Shown here one piece after another: positions 11,114 through 23,340 of a stretch of 64,000 nucleotides of DNA. Source of the stretch: Romanomermis culicivorax (taxonomy: Eukaryota > Nematoda > Enoplea > Mermithida > Mermithidae); assembly GCA_963922205.1 (NCBI GenBank), contig CAWUHX010000217.1, positions 62,001 to 126,000 of the forward strand. The letters run 5' to 3'. Made by a program: the position numbers and the translations under genes. Numbering within the stretch: the stretch's first letter is position 1; each line of letters starts with the position of its first letter. The notes beneath the pieces were generated by a model, which saw only the letters and a list, made by a program, of their open reading frames with translations, did not search any database and was not told where the DNA came from.

Positions 11114-11711
11114 CTAAGTGTGGGGAGGGTTTTCGGAATTGGCTAAACTTTTGAATTTTGCTAACGCGGCTCCTCCTAAATGAATTTGTAAACATGCCAA
11201 CTTAAACTGTACGTCTGTATCTTTCATGCCTTGAAGTGCCATGAATTGTTCTAAAGGTTTGTTCCATTCACCAAAATGTTGGGTCACGCCGCTTGTGAAT
11301 ACTGTAGGTTTCGCGTAGAAATTATTTGCTATGTTATTACGAATGTTTGCTGTTCTTAGATCCTCTATTAGGGTAGGGTTTACTGTATTCTGATTCAATT
11401 GTGTGCGTAGGGTACAAAAATGTTCTGAAAATAAATCCTTTATCTGTTCTCTAATGATTTCTCCTAAATGATCTTGCATTTGGTGGGTCATTCTTGGTTT
11501 ACACTGTGATTTCTGCTTAAATGCTTCAATTTTTGCTTCACACTGTATTTGTTTAAATGTATCGCTTAATGTTTCGTTGGAAGGGATTTCCAGTTTGCTT
11601 TCTACAAATACTGTCTTACTGTAGGAAATGATTACTACTGTGTTATCTAATGCTTCTAAATGCCCGGATAACAGTACACCTAATTGGGGGCAGGGAGTTC
11701 CAGTGGTTAAC
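11114..11711 (-). pseudogene. Gag capsid region
   Basis: This is the part of the 11878-11114 frame outside the LTR. The segment ending near 11114 (WNKPLEQFMALQGMKD, then LACLQIHLGGAALAKF) matches the Ty3/Gypsy capsid pattern of a W-x-x-F/L-x-F start followed by a helix with L-x-G-x-A. The frame stops at 11114, but capsid-like sequence continues in the same frame for about 50 more codons. The Met of the computed ORF lies inside the LTR. The true Gag start is probably downstream of the PBS. Confidence 0.75.
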
Positions 11712-11729
11712 GGTACGGTACGGTCACCA
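11712..11729 (-). promoter_or_regulatory. Primer binding site
   Basis: Five bases after the 5' LTR the minus strand reads TGGTGACCGTACCG. TGG followed by a sequence complementary to a tRNA acceptor end is the standard minus-strand primer site. The tRNA species was not determined. Confidence 0.6.
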
Positions 11730-11734
11730 AAATA

Positions 11735-12653
11735 TGTAACGACCAGATTTTGTGTGAAGCACTTTACTTTAACCAATGGCGTTATGGCGGGAATGGCTAT
11801 AATGGAACAGGGGGGGGCGGTATTACGGGGCGATACGGCTACAATGATCGACGGCTGCTTGAGACGTCGATACGACAATATGAAAATGCGGTCTCGATTT
11901 ACAATAACAAATGGGGGCCTTGGTTTAGGTTGCTTTCGTACAAATGGCCACTTGCAAATATAAAAACGGGGACGAGCGCGGTTTTAAAACAAGGAATTCA
12001 AATATCCAAAAACTCTAACCAATAATAACAAAAATCACGCTTTGCTTCTTATTTTATACGACGTTTTTGGCCACTCCCTGGGCGTTGCGGGAGGTCGTGC
12101 TTCTGTCCATCTTCTTCCGCCAATCGTCGCTTCCTGCTACTCTTTTTATGCTTTCTTAGTTACGCCTTTCTAATGCTTTCCTGGTACTGTATGCTTTTTG
12201 TGCTTCGCTTGCTTTCTACGGTGGGCTTGACCACACCTCTATGCTTCTGTGTATGCTTCCTGTATCGGTTTCTCTGTATACACATGTTTTGTGGGGCTGC
12301 GCTACCATTACACTTGAGACTACTGTCTGGCAGGGCTTTTACGTATTCTACTGTGTGCAGGTGTTGTTTAGGATTTTTACGGGGGATTACGGTAGCTGTG
12401 GAATGTGTAGTTTAGTGTAGGTTCTAGGGAACCAGCTGCCGTTTGTGCATATTAATTGGGGCATCTTAATTGGGCTACCGGGGTGTGAACGGATCAAACT
12501 AAAGTACTTCACGTAATTTTATAGGAATGTTTGGGTGTGAATCTTAGACACCCTTGAGACGATAAAATACGAAAATGAATAATATTTAATAAATGTTTAT
12601 CACATACAGTATGCTATATGTATTTACAGTACTGCTTTAGCAGGTACGTTACA
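11735..12653 (-). repeat. 5' LTR
   Basis: 919 bp. It has the same ends as 3714-4635 and is followed by the CTGT target duplication at 12654-12657. Confidence 0.93.
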
Positions 12654-13575
12654 CTGTTATAAGCTGTGAGAAAATGCTTTAGCGTTGGAGGCACCCTGTT
12701 TCACACCACGTGAAGTTAGCCAGACAAAAATAGATCAAATGGTAGAGGTTGAAATGTTCTCCAATTCAGCAAAGGGCATCCGAATAACTCTTGCCATTTT
12801 TCTGTAAATGTATTTCAAACAATTACTCGATTTCTGAAATTTAATGAGAGTTTTCGATTTTTCATTTGAAGCAATTCGTTCAGTAACCATCAAGCCTAGA
12901 TTAATGAAAATTGATCAGGACTTCGAGCCACACTTTTTCTTCTTTAGCTAAAGACGCATTCTGTTTTCCCAGAAATTTATTGGTTAGGTATTTATCCAGA
13001 TTGTCACGAGGGTTAGACAAGGGTCACTTATGAAATGAAGTAATTTCTGAGTGATTTCCAGATGTTCACAAGTAAGGCTTCTTCAGAGCAGTGCAGCTCC
13101 CCAAACGGCATAAAAATCTTGATGCAACTTGACCGATACGGTAAGAATTCATTAGCTATAAACTAAGGAAATAAAATTCAGCGACATTCGACGGGAAGGT
13201 GGTCGGGAGTGCTCATAAACATAATTTTTCCATTTTTGACGGCTCATTTTGGACACTAAACTCTCTTAAAAGGACTAATATAGTCACAGCGTATTTGTAG
13301 ATGATATTCAGTTTGGATTTTGGACACTAAACTCTGAAAATTTATTTATCGAATAGGATCACTCCAGACATATCACTCAGCAAGCAAGACCACTGAAAAA
13401 TGACAAAAAATCATCAATCTTCAAACTTTGGCATACTGTAGCGGCTGTAATTTTCATTTTAAAGCAAAACCAATGATACCATGAACACGATACTACTCAA
13501 AATATCTCATTTTGAGACATAATTAATTTTCGACTTATCATACGGAAGGTCGAACCTGTCAGAAATCATGTCTGT
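12654..13575 (+). repeat. Dispersed repeat B, right part of copy 1
   Basis: Continues the repeat interrupted at 3713. It matches the reverse complement of 59890-61190, for instance CACCCTGTTTCACACCACGTG against its diverged complement near 61100 and CTTTGGCATACTGTAG against the complement near 60030. Joining 3713 to 12658 restores an unbroken alignment, which acts as an empty-site check on the LTR insertion. Confidence 0.78.
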
Positions 13576-15572
13576 CACCAATGAAAATACCAAAAATGGT
13601 TCACAAGTCTTCAATTCCACGGGATTGAATGGCCCATATGCTACTCTGCTATTATCAAACCAGGGGTCAATCGAACACTTTTTTGTTTTCTGCTATATCA
13701 CGTGAACTTTTTGCTGTGGAATCAACTTGTGGTTAGGTTTCCCAAAATAATATTGTGTCAAAGTAGCGTATGCATAGCTGAATCAAAAACTTTTTGAAGG
13801 CATTTTTGTATGCTTTATCCTGTTGCCCTGTTTGCAGGTAGTGCGCAATGACTGTAACCAGGGCACATATCTACTAAAGATTTAACCTCGAGCTCGAAGG
13901 TAATTTCGAATAAAAAAGCAACCACGTCAGTTTCAGCAGTTGCACTAACATGTCAATGATATCAAGTGTTTGCTATAATCTCGATGTCTTCAGGATTATC
14001 CCTATCTCCAGCTGTTGGTTGCACTATTTTCTTAAATTTTTTTATTTCTAGACTGCAATTCCTGAACCTGGGATTACACCTTACTATTAGCAAATCTTAA
14101 GCCTGAGGATTGTTGGTTCTACAAGAAAATAATCTTGACATTGTGATTAGCTGAAACTGAGGATTAGTGCTTGCACTTTGAAAATCTTATGACCTGGGTA
14201 CCTAGTTTTCACAGTACTCATGTCACCCAGGTATTTTGTATACCCAACCTGAGTACAATATCTAAGTACTTGAACATTCGAGTATATAAGTGTTTTACCC
14301 ATGCAATATCATGTTAGAAATTCTGGTAAACAGGTCGCCCGAATACCTAGGTAAGTTTCATTTTTGAAATTGACCTGGGTAGGTATACCCCTGGTACCCA
14401 AATTACCTGGCTACTCAGTATGAAGCACGGCTGAGGACCAGTAATTCAATCCACTCGCTCAGATTATTCGATGATTGGCTTAGTGCAACTGATTCCAGTT
14501 TTTTATAGTGCTTAATGACGCCTTTTCAATCACAGGCATAAGTTGAAAAAATGAGTATAATATGCCAGTATAATATATTTTTCTACCAGAGTTAGAGGCA
14601 TATATTCGGATCAGTCCGGACTTACAATGCTACATTGCTATTGGTTTAGCATTTCTCCACATTTGACTGAAGTCAACCATTGTGCATAAAATTTTCATCC
14701 AGAGAAATTTTTGTGGTTGATGCAATGTTATGGAAGGACAAAATGCACGAAGCTGCAAAATATACTTTTCCACAAACATGAAAAATATTTAGATTAGAAA
14801 GACTAAAAATAGAATATTACAAAAGCGGATTTTTCAAACTTCAACTCAAATTCTCAGAAATCTTGTTCAATCCTTTTTCTAGCTTGGCAACTATCCAAGC
14901 AAGTATATTTTTCTTTTTTTTGCCCCATCAGGGCATTTTTTCATAAACTAGTAAGAAATAATTGAAATCCAATAACTCTAATCAAAACCACAGAAATATC
15001 AGCAGCAGATGGATCCATGAGAAATCTATCGTTAATATGTTTTTTGAAATTCAATTTGGAACCATCTCTTAAATTAATAAACGTCATATTGTGGTGGAAA
15101 ATTACCATATTAAATTGGTGTGATACTAAGAATTTGTTATTTATGAATACGAAAGTGCAACGAATTCACTGAATGCCACGAAAATTCGATAATATTATGC
15201 TGAGTCAAGCTGGTAGTTAATGATGTAGACTTACATGAGTAATAACAAATGAAACAAAAATATAATAAAAAGACTACAGTTTGGTAGCCTCAAGGGGCAC
15301 TACAGGTCCAGACTATAGTTCGAAAGTCTTCTATTGTAAGGACTTTTGCCAACGCTAGATGCGAACCGAAAATTAAAGTAGCTCCTGATACCAATGGCTA
15401 TAAAGTCCATCTTCTTGCATGAGATTTTGAGATTGATGTTCCCTTGACTTTTTCATGTGTCGTTGTACATCTGATAAATTCCCCAGCAGTTGTACAGTCA
15501 AAGGAAATTTTCAGTTTATAAAACCTTTTGCCTTATTGAACTACAAATCTACTTGATGCTTAACGGCATTGG
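13576..15572. other. No gene; palindromic ACCTGGGTACC cluster at 14190-14410
   Basis: AT-rich, no ORF of note. Between 14190 and 14410 words such as CCTGGGTACC, ACCCAGGTA, TACCTAGGTA, CTGGGTAGGTATACCC and CTGGTACCC recur in both orientations. This is a small degenerate inverted-repeat cluster. The rest shows nothing I recognise. Confidence 0.4.
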
Positions 15573-15580
15573 TGTCACAT

Positions 15581-15736
15581 CAAGGCCGTGCACAAGGGGG
15601 GGGGGGCGGGGCGGCCGCCTCCCCCCCGTTGAGGCAAAATGCAAACAGTATATCGCGTAAAATCAACATTTTCTGGGGCTATTCAGTAACAAAAATTTAG
15701 TCCGCCCCCCATGAAAAAATCCTGCGCACGGCCCTG
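15581..15736. mobile_element. hAT-type MITE, 156 bp
   Basis: Ends are CAAGGCCGTGCACAAGG and, reversed, CAGGGCCGTGCGCAGG. It is flanked by a perfect 8-bp duplication TGTCACAT (15573-15580 and 15737-15744). Eight-base duplications and CAGGG-type termini are typical of hAT transposons. The interior has G and C runs and no coding capacity. Confidence 0.85.
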
Positions 15737-16465
15737 TGTCACATACACAGTTATGCTACAGCTTAAGCCGCAGCTCAGCTGGAGCTTAAGTCTCTCGGTT
15801 TAGGTACCCATATTAGGTAGATCGATTTTGATATCAAAACATAATGACGATACTTCCCCTCTTTTGAATCAGAATGGTGAAAGAAAGCGTTCAAGTTTGC
15901 CACCACAAAAATGACTTGAAATATATAAGCCAAATCGTGTGGCATTGAAGAATGTTTGACTTTATCGACTGTTAGCTAACTCCTAGATTGAATTCTATAA
16001 TTATTCATGATAAAAGTAAAGATTGTAAATCATTTGAAGAGCAGATAAGTTTCACATCATTCTTACCATTTCAAATTAGACGTCATTCTTAGGTTGAACC
16101 AATGCAATATACAGTGTGAAAAGACTATTCATAACCTATGGTTTGTTCCATTCAGTATAGTCATTGATGTGAAGAAAGAATCTTTCCGAATGTGCCTTCC
16201 ATTAGAACTGTAAATATTCCGTTATTTCGGTGCTATACTCTTCTCGACTAGACTGTCATAAAAAAATATTTTGTAGCCAGGTTAAAACTTCTAACGAAAA
16301 AAATTTGTGCAGTGGACACGGCAGATTATTTGTTTGAAGTTTGAGTTTAAGTTTCGAAAGCCAATTTTTCTTGTATAGTTCGCATTTGTTGAAGTCACCA
16401 ATTCTCAATGTCAATTGGATCACTCTCACGTTAGAAGGGATATTTCGAAGATATAGCGCTAATTT

Positions 16466-16681
16466 TCATAAAATGAAATATTCAGTTTGGAGATTTTCAC
16501 AACTGCCAGTTGAATAGTCGAGTATGACCATTTTCTGGCCGATCAATGCCCTAAATGCTTGACGATACAATTCGCCGGCCATTTTTGGGAAATGTTCCGG
16601 CCGTCTCCTACCGTCAATACTTGCATCACGCACATTGAAACAAAAAATCGGCAAAAAATTTTTTGAAATATTCACGAACAT
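16466..16681 (-). CDS. Probable 3' terminal exon of an unidentified host gene
   Basis: A GC-richer island in AT-rich sequence with a 71-residue open frame ending DYSTGSCENLQTEYFIL and a TGA. It contains FCFNVRDASIDGRRRPEHF and a compact, non-repetitive composition that looks like real protein. A CTCACAG acceptor-like site lies just upstream on the minus strand (near 16690), but the frame there has a stop, so the exon start is uncertain. I do not recognise the family. Confidence 0.4.
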   Translation of the reverse strand: MFVNISKNFLPIFCFNVRDASIDGRRRPEHFPKMAGELYRQAFRALIGQKMVILDYSTGSCENLQTEYFIL

Positions 16682-16746
16682 AGTTTACTGTGAGTTCAAG
16701 ACAATTGATCTTCTTTTATGAACTTAGAAACTAAAGCGCACTTCAC

Positions 16747-17240
16747 ACCTGTAAGACCTCCAGTCGGTTGGGGGAAGGGTAAAATCCAAATTTGTTAGAT
16801 GGGGTAACCATTTCCCCCAAAATCTGCGGGGCCGGGGGACCAAAAATAGTCGACTAATGAACAAAAATTTCGGAAAATTCTTGAAAAAGTGTCAAAAAAT
16901 GCTATTTTTTGTCCAATCTTTTTGAGTTGGGAGGCTCCCAACATTTATGTACTACAGTCTGTTTTTCTTAAAATGCTTCCAAATAATGAAAGTGGAAAGC
17001 AGTAGCATTTCGGATTTTTGCGATTTTCTGATAAACAAAATACCATGTAGGACTGAAGGGTTGTGAGCCTACTGACCTAACCTTCAGCAATTTTTCGAGT
17101 GAAAAATTTTGCAAAAAGAACTTAATGTAAACGATTTTGACGACAGTACTGATTTGTGTCACTTTTCTATTTGGAAGCATTTTATGAACAACAGACTATA
17201 GGTCCGACCGAGTTGGGGGAGGGTTCCCCAGTTACAGGTA
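16747..17240. repeat. G-tract TIR repeat, split by a TA-type MITE
   Basis: Starts ACCTGTAAGACCTCC and ends GTTACAGGTATGA, the same ends as the repeats at 30401-30764, 35670-35905 and 36230-36318. Interior: G-rich tract, then a run related to GTCGAAATTTTTCCC of the other copies. MITE copy 1 (16953-17200) interrupts it. Confidence 0.6.
16953..17200. mobile_element. TA-type MITE copy 1 (248 bp)
   Basis: Terminal inverted repeats TACAGTCTGTTTTTCTTAAA and TTTATGAACAACAGACTATA, with a longer match through AATGCTTCCAAAT. The same family lies at 18218-18465 and 19221-19469. TA at both tips fits a Tc1/mariner-like TA target. No ORF of its own. Confidence 0.82.
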
Positions 17241-17377
17241 TGATACACCTTCAGAACAGCTAAAAACGATTTCAAAAGTAGATTCGTTCAAATTGATCTT
17301 GAAAATCCATTGAATTTTTGGGATCGGGTTTGAGGGCACATTTAGCTCCAGAATAATCTGACCTCACAAGAAAGATC

Positions 17378-18209
17378 CAGGGCCGTAGCCAGGAATTTTT
17401 TTAGTGAAAAATTAATCTTTTCATGACAACGATAATAAATTGGAATTAAACTAATATACTGTAATAGCTTTCTTATTTCGGCGCGCAGCGCCGAAAAAAA
17501 TTTCGGATTTTTGCGTTCCAAAATGCTGGAAAATGAATGTTCACAACAATTTACTAGATAGGAGCTCTAAATTCACAGTCTTAAAATGACGTTTTCATCA
17601 GTTTTCAATGCGAATTGCGAAGGCTCACGTTTCGAAATCTATGGAAAACTCCAAACGAAGTAAGGGAATAAAATTTTAAGAAGTGATCAAAAACCTCAAT
17701 TATCAGCAAAATATTGGCTCTTAATTAGTAAAAGAAGAGATGAAGTGAATCAGTTGATAGAAACTGATGAAAGTTAGCTAGTAAAGTGGAAGTAGATATG
17801 TTAATGGCCGCGCTTGATAGGGAACAATGACTATTATACTGAGGACCGGCGCGAAGCGCCGGCAAATTTCGAAGGTTTGACCTTCTGAAGTTCACTACAA
17901 TGCATCATTTCGGTTTGGAAATCAAAAAAAGTTTTTCCACAGTGAGAAACATGCCCATCATTTTGTCTTGTAACTAATAAAAAAAGAGATCAGGTAATTC
18001 AGTTGATTGAAACTGTTGAAGTTTAACTAGTAAGTCGAAGTAAATATGCTAATGGCCGTGCCTGATAGAAAATAATGACTGTTATACTGATTGACCGGCG
18101 CGAAGCGCCGGAAAATTTTGAGATTTTTCTCAGTGATAGACACAAAATCGACATTGGACAAAGTTCCAAGGGGGTGGCGGCCGCCCCCGCCCCCCTAAAT
18201 ACGGCCTTG
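17378..18209. mobile_element. Non-autonomous hAT-type element, 832 bp
   Basis: Left end CAGGGCCGTAGCCAGG, right end (reversed) CAAGGCCGTATTTAGG. Perfect 8-bp duplication GAAAGATC at 17370-17377 and 18210-18217. Inside are three GC-rich hairpins of the form GGCGCGAAGCGCC (17479, 17846, 18095) and an imperfect internal duplication around the last two. No transposase frame. Confidence 0.85.
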
Positions 18210-18217
18210 GAAAGATC

Positions 18218-18465
18218 TATAGTCTGTTTTTTATAAAATGCTACTAAAATGAAAAATGACACAAATATTAGATGACTTGAAAATCCTGCACATAGCTTTT
18301 ACTCCACATTTTTTTCACTCAAAAAATTTCTAAGTGTTAGTTGAGTATCGTCACCAAATTTCAGGTCCATATGACGAACGGCTTGGTAGAAAATGCTGAA
18401 AATGTAAAATAGTACTCGCTTTCCAGATTCATTATTTGGAAGCATTTTATAAGAAACAGACTATA
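18218..18465. mobile_element. TA-type MITE copy 2 (248 bp)
   Basis: Ends TATAGTCTGTTTTTTATAAA and AAGAAACAGACTATA. It begins at the first base after the right target duplication of the hAT element, so two different transposons are directly abutted. More diverged inside than copies 1 and 3. Confidence 0.82.
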
Positions 18466-18482
18466 GATAATCGTTTTTTCAG

Positions 18483-18665
18483 GGAACGAAGTTAGTGGTC
18501 AGAGCTGCCTATGAAAAGATGAAAGCCGACAATGTGACCAAAATGCGCGAAAAATTTGTCTATGAACACGAATTGCCCAAAGATGTGGAAGATGCTTCAA
18601 TGACGAAAAATTTCGTCACCGAAGGACTTTTAGAAATAGCTATCAAAAGAAAATTAAATTTATGA
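18483..18665 (+). CDS. Last exon of a small heat-shock protein (HSP20/alpha-crystallin)
   Basis: A splice acceptor (TTTTTTCAG, ending 18482) precedes 60 codons ending TTATGA. The reading GTKLVVRAAYEKMK, then FVYEHELPKDVEDASMTKNF and GLLEIAIKRK follows the C-terminal beta strands of the alpha-crystallin domain: the L-x-V strand, the LP-x-x-V-(D/E) loop, and the G-x-L-x-I strand. HSP20 proteins are ATP-independent chaperones that hold unfolding clients. It has no start codon in the window reading, and upstream exons were not found between the MITEs to the left. The acceptor lies 17 bp beyond MITE copy 2. A full gene cannot be claimed. Confidence 0.68.
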   Translation, partial: GTKLVVRAAYEKMKADNVTKMREKFVYEHELPKDVEDASMTKNFVTEGLLEIAIKRKLNL

Positions 18666-19220
18666 AATCGATGATCTCATTTGTATTGTGTAGAAATCTG
18701 AACTATTAACTTTTGATTGTTTTTCAACAAAGGCAATTGAAACTATAGATGTAATTTTCCCCGATGCTACACGAACAAATCGATAGCCAAACGATCAGGT
18801 TTTCTCACCTCCGGCATGAAAATCTGATAGACACGGAACTGCAATCGACTAAATCACACATTTTATTTTCTACAGGCATGCCAGCGCCTGCTAAGAAAGC
18901 TTGCACGGCAAATTCACATACAATATACGAGTTTTTGTTTACAGTTGTACGGTGAAGGTGAATCGAAGGAATATGTTTTAAGTGTTACAAAAACTGAATT
19001 TTCTTGCGTACTCACCTGTAATAAGTTCAGGATATACTGACACGAGGAGACGTATTTTGCGTTTTTTCTCACGATCAGGATGTCGTTCAAAAGAGCATTT
19101 TACAGAATGCCTCAGACAAAATCAATAAAAGCGGGTTTGATATAATTTCAGCGCATTAATCAGTATATTGTTTTGGAAAATTGTCAAGAATCAACAAATG
19201 CTTCCTTCAGAATTTATGTT
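18666..19220. other. Intergenic; one exon-like island at 18865-18955
   Basis: A clean acceptor-like TTTTATTTTCTACAG ends near 18877, followed by a 25-codon plus-strand frame. The island is slightly GC-richer than its surroundings. No family recognised. The rest shows no feature. Confidence 0.25.
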
Positions 19221-19469
19221 TATAGTCTGTTTTTCTTAAAATGCTTCGAAGGAATGAAAGTGGAAAGCAAGTAGTATTTCAGATTTTTGCGATTTTCTGA
19301 TAAACAAAATATCATGTAGGACTGGAAATTTGTGAGCATATCGACCTAACCTTTAGCAAATTTTCGAGCGAAAAGTTTCACACAAAGATGTTTATGGAAA
19401 CGATTTTGACGACGGTACTGATTTGTGTCACTTTTCTATTTGGAAGCATTTTATAAAAAACAGACTATA
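19221..19469. mobile_element. TA-type MITE copy 3 (249 bp)
   Basis: Ends TATAGTCTGTTTTTCTTAAA and TATAAAAAACAGACTATA. It is very similar to copy 1 in the interior (shared TCTGATAAACAAAATA and CGATTTTGACGAC). This suggests recent spread of this subfamily. Confidence 0.85.
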
Positions 19470-20126
19470 GGTTCTGAAATTAGTACAAATGTCACTTTAG
19501 GGAAACCTAATGCTCTTCCATAGAAAGATATGAAAACTTTTGAACTCTTAGTCGAAAACTTGATCGGCATAATTTACCACTCAAAGATTTACAGTAAAGT
19601 GGTATTATATCATCAACGCAAACGAAATCTTGTCAAGTGCCAATAAAAGAACTTGGAAATTGCACATAATACTGTAGAAAAACAGCATTCATAAAGAACT
19701 TACATTTGAAGTGAAATCCGAGTAATTGTCTGCTGAATGCTTCACACTGCGTAGATGATGATTTAGTTAAAATTCGAACGTGCACGTATGCAGCTTTTCA
19801 TTTTTTTAAAGACCACAGAAATTATCAATCTTTTACGTTCAGAATATGGATAAGTTCTCAATTATCAAAACAAAACCAATTTCTAACATATGTTTAAGTA
19901 GAAATTTCACTGACGGCAACTCACTAGTGGCACTTGACTATGACGAAAATGCGATAAGTAACATCAATAATTAATCTTTAACAAAGGTCATCAAAAGCGA
20001 AATCTGCGGTCAATAAGGGTCATATACCTATTTTTATGCATTTGACCTAATAATTAACAATTTAAATACGTATGTATACAAATCAACACGAAAGTAAATT
20101 TGTTGTATAAGCTTCTCACCAATTTA

Positions 20127-20229
20127 GAATAAAAATCGAGGGAAAATGAGTGGACCTCTCGTCTTCTAGTAGTCAATCTGGCTGGCATAACGGAGCTTTG
20201 GGTAGAAACTGGATGATTATGACCTGTAA
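20127..20229 (-). CDS. Exon candidate, unidentified
   Basis: Minus-strand frame of about 35 codons with an acceptor TTCATTTTACAG before it and a donor-like GTGAGAAG after it. The reading includes STQSSVMPARLTTRRREVH. It is GC-richer than the flanks. It could also be translated from the ATG near 20272 as a 72-residue ORF. No family recognised. Confidence 0.35.
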
Positions 20230-20306
20230 AATGAAAAAATTTGAATAGCTTTTCGATCCATGTGTAAGCCATTGTAAGTAAAACGTTTATTAACAGATTT
20301 GGGAAA

Positions 20307-20470
20307 TTATTTTTGACGAATGACTAGCCTTTCTTTATGCTGATCACGTGCGATCATGAGCATTTTATTCTGTACGAGACAAATATTTTTGGCTTCGTAC
20401 AGATTTTTTTGGTATCGATGTACAACCGGGTAAGAGAACACTTCTTCAGGCTCTAGAATCAGAAAACATT
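20307..20470 (-). CDS. Probable terminal exon with polyadenylation signal, unidentified
   Basis: The frame after a CTGATTCTAG acceptor (near 20457) encodes EPEEVFSYPVVHRYQKN and on to ARDQHKERLVIRQK, ending TAA at 20307. AATAAA follows on the minus strand near 20290. The composition looks like real protein. Its splice phase does not fit the last located CHIC exon, so it probably belongs to another gene. The family is unknown. Confidence 0.4.
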
Positions 20471-21337
20471 TTATTTCATTATATTTCATCAAAACGTGGT
20501 TTTTGTAAACAAAATTCCGAAAAAGGAAAAAATTTTGCGTTGAAAATAAAAAACAAATTTTTAATTTTGGCAGAGGTCCAGATTTTAACTTTTTTCAAGT
20601 TTTATGCGACTATGCTTTTAAACACAATGCCAAGTTTGAATTCAGGATCATCGTGATAGAAATTCTCAGAAATTTCAAGTTTTACTCGAAGTTATTGAAA
20701 CTTACGTAAAGTATGAGTATGTTTTTTTAATCTGTAAAATGATGAAGATGTGTTATCGAACAGAAAATTTGAACCTTATATTTCTTGAATAAGTTATCGA
20801 GAAACTGATCTTCTGGCATTTTAGAATTTCAGAACCTAAAGATTCGAGAAAGAACACAGGGAATAATAACAGAGGCTGCATTTTTAATACCGTCTTGTAC
20901 TATGTACATGAACTTGAGTTCTAACTGGAAGACGATTAGTGCAAAAATACACACAAAATGACGTTTTTAGTACCAAAAATTTTCTTCTTCGTACAAATTT
21001 TTTTTGGCCGATCTTTATACATGTACGAAGAAACGATTACAACATATTTTTTCTGTCGCTACAGAGAAGTAGGGCACCTGAATTCAAGTTCAACGAAATT
21101 TGCAAATAGGTGTTGGCTGGCCGTTTTTTTAAATGTTCGTAGCTTTAGAAATGACAAAAACTGATGATATTCTCACGAATTCTTTACTCGAAGCTTTTAT
21201 CGAATAATTTTTCGTTCAAAACATTGTTAAAAGTTAGTTTAGTACGCTCACAAACTCTCAGTTCTAAACTTTTTTACATCTTATCCGAATTTCTGACAAC
21301 TTGACGTAACTACGTATATAATTGATATATAACATAC

Positions 21338-22335
<998 letters not shown>

Positions 22336-22639
22336 TTCCAACCCGTAAAAGAAGTTAATAGCGAACGGAAGGTTAAATACTCGAACTAAGTTCCATTGTA
22401 CGTGAAGCAATAAGATCTAAAAATAATAAATTAAAAATGCAATCAGGCTTTTTTTGTTTAAAAACCAGGAGTTAAATGGCTCCTAGGCCTAAATTTTTAG
22501 GGAATTAAAATTTTGAGAGCCAAAGATTTTTAATTGAATAATATTGAAAAAAGGAACACACTGTGGAACCTATATGATCAAATTATATAGGTATTCAATC
22601 AGTTGATCCATGACAAAATTTCCTGTTAATAAAATTTTT

Positions 22640-22912
22640 AACAGTAAAAAAATCAATGTTAAAATTTATTCCAATCAGTGTTTTTCGGTTACAGGCTTCT
22701 TTCTACATGTACAAAGATGGGCCACGATATTTCGTTTATTTTTGCAGAAACCTTATTCGAAGAGTTCTTGTCCTTCTGGCACAAAAGTGCGGGGTTTTGA
22801 TAATGCAGCTTCTGTTCTTATTCTTCCGTCGTTTCCTGTACCTTTCCAACGTTACACAACGAAATTTTTTTTACATTCTGACACTCTAAGATGCTGCAAA
22901 TCATACATGTAA
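22640..22912. other. Exon-like GC-rich island
   Basis: Between about 22690 and 22850 the sequence is GC-richer than its surroundings and open in two plus frames and partly in minus. Acceptor-like GGTTACAG and TTTTTGCAG precede it on the plus strand. None of the translations gives a family I recognise, so strand and function are open. Confidence 0.25.
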
Positions 22913-22916
22913 CGGA

Positions 22917-23340
22917 GCCCCGAGGTCTGGGGGGGGGGGGGTCGAACCACTTTTTTTGGGCCGGGGGTCAGTAATTCCCAAAATTTTGGGCGGGGGGTCT
23001 CTGAAGGAAAAAAATTTGATTTTTTTCACGAAAAAAGTCTGAAAAACGTTCAAGAAATAGTAATTTTTGTCTAAAAAATGATAAAAAATGTATTTATGGC
23101 GCGAAGCGCCGAGAAAATTGACGTTTTTGACCATTTTTTGTTCAAAAATTGATATTTTACATAAAAAAAATTGACATTTTTCAGTATTTTTCCGACCAAA
23201 AGTATGGGGGTCCCTAGGGCTACCATATGGCTAGCCATAGGATTGGAAAATCCTGGGGGGGGGGCGGTCGCCCAATGGCTAGCCATATGGTCGACGATTT
23301 CTGGGGGGGGGGTTCCCATAGCACTCCCCCCAATTACATG
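22917..23340. repeat. G-tract-rich repeat with CCATATGGCTAGCCAT palindromes
   Basis: Homopolymeric G runs (22930, 23258, 23304) are set in AT-rich DNA. ACCATATGGCTAGCCATA at 23221 and ATGGCTAGCCATATGGT at 23276 form an inverted pair. A GGCGCGAAGCGCC hairpin lies at 23099. The ORFs here are translations of G runs and are not genes. Confidence 0.55.

Larger units (their letters stand above)
3714..12653 (-). mobile_element. LTR retrotransposon (Gypsy/Ty3-like) with envelope-like gene, decayed
   Basis: Two direct LTRs (3714-4635 and 11735-12653) begin TGTAACG and end CGTTACA or GGTTACA, and are flanked by the 4-bp duplication CTGT (3710-3713 and 12654-12657). All genes read on the minus strand, so the right LTR is the 5' LTR. 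Order from the 5' LTR: PBS, gag, proline-rich ORF, envelope-like glycoprotein, protease, RT, RNase H, integrase with GPY/F-type end, PPT, 3' LTR. The glycoprotein between gag and pol is unusual, since env normally follows pol. Frameshifts, stops and internal deletions in gag, env and pol show a non-functional copy. The LTRs differ by a few percent by eye, so the insertion is not very recent. Confidence 0.92.

Noticed and set aside
20958..21164. Plus-strand ORF resembling a CHIC end (VPKIFFF)
   Set aside because: It is on the opposite strand to the CHIC exons and the likeness is a short coincidence.
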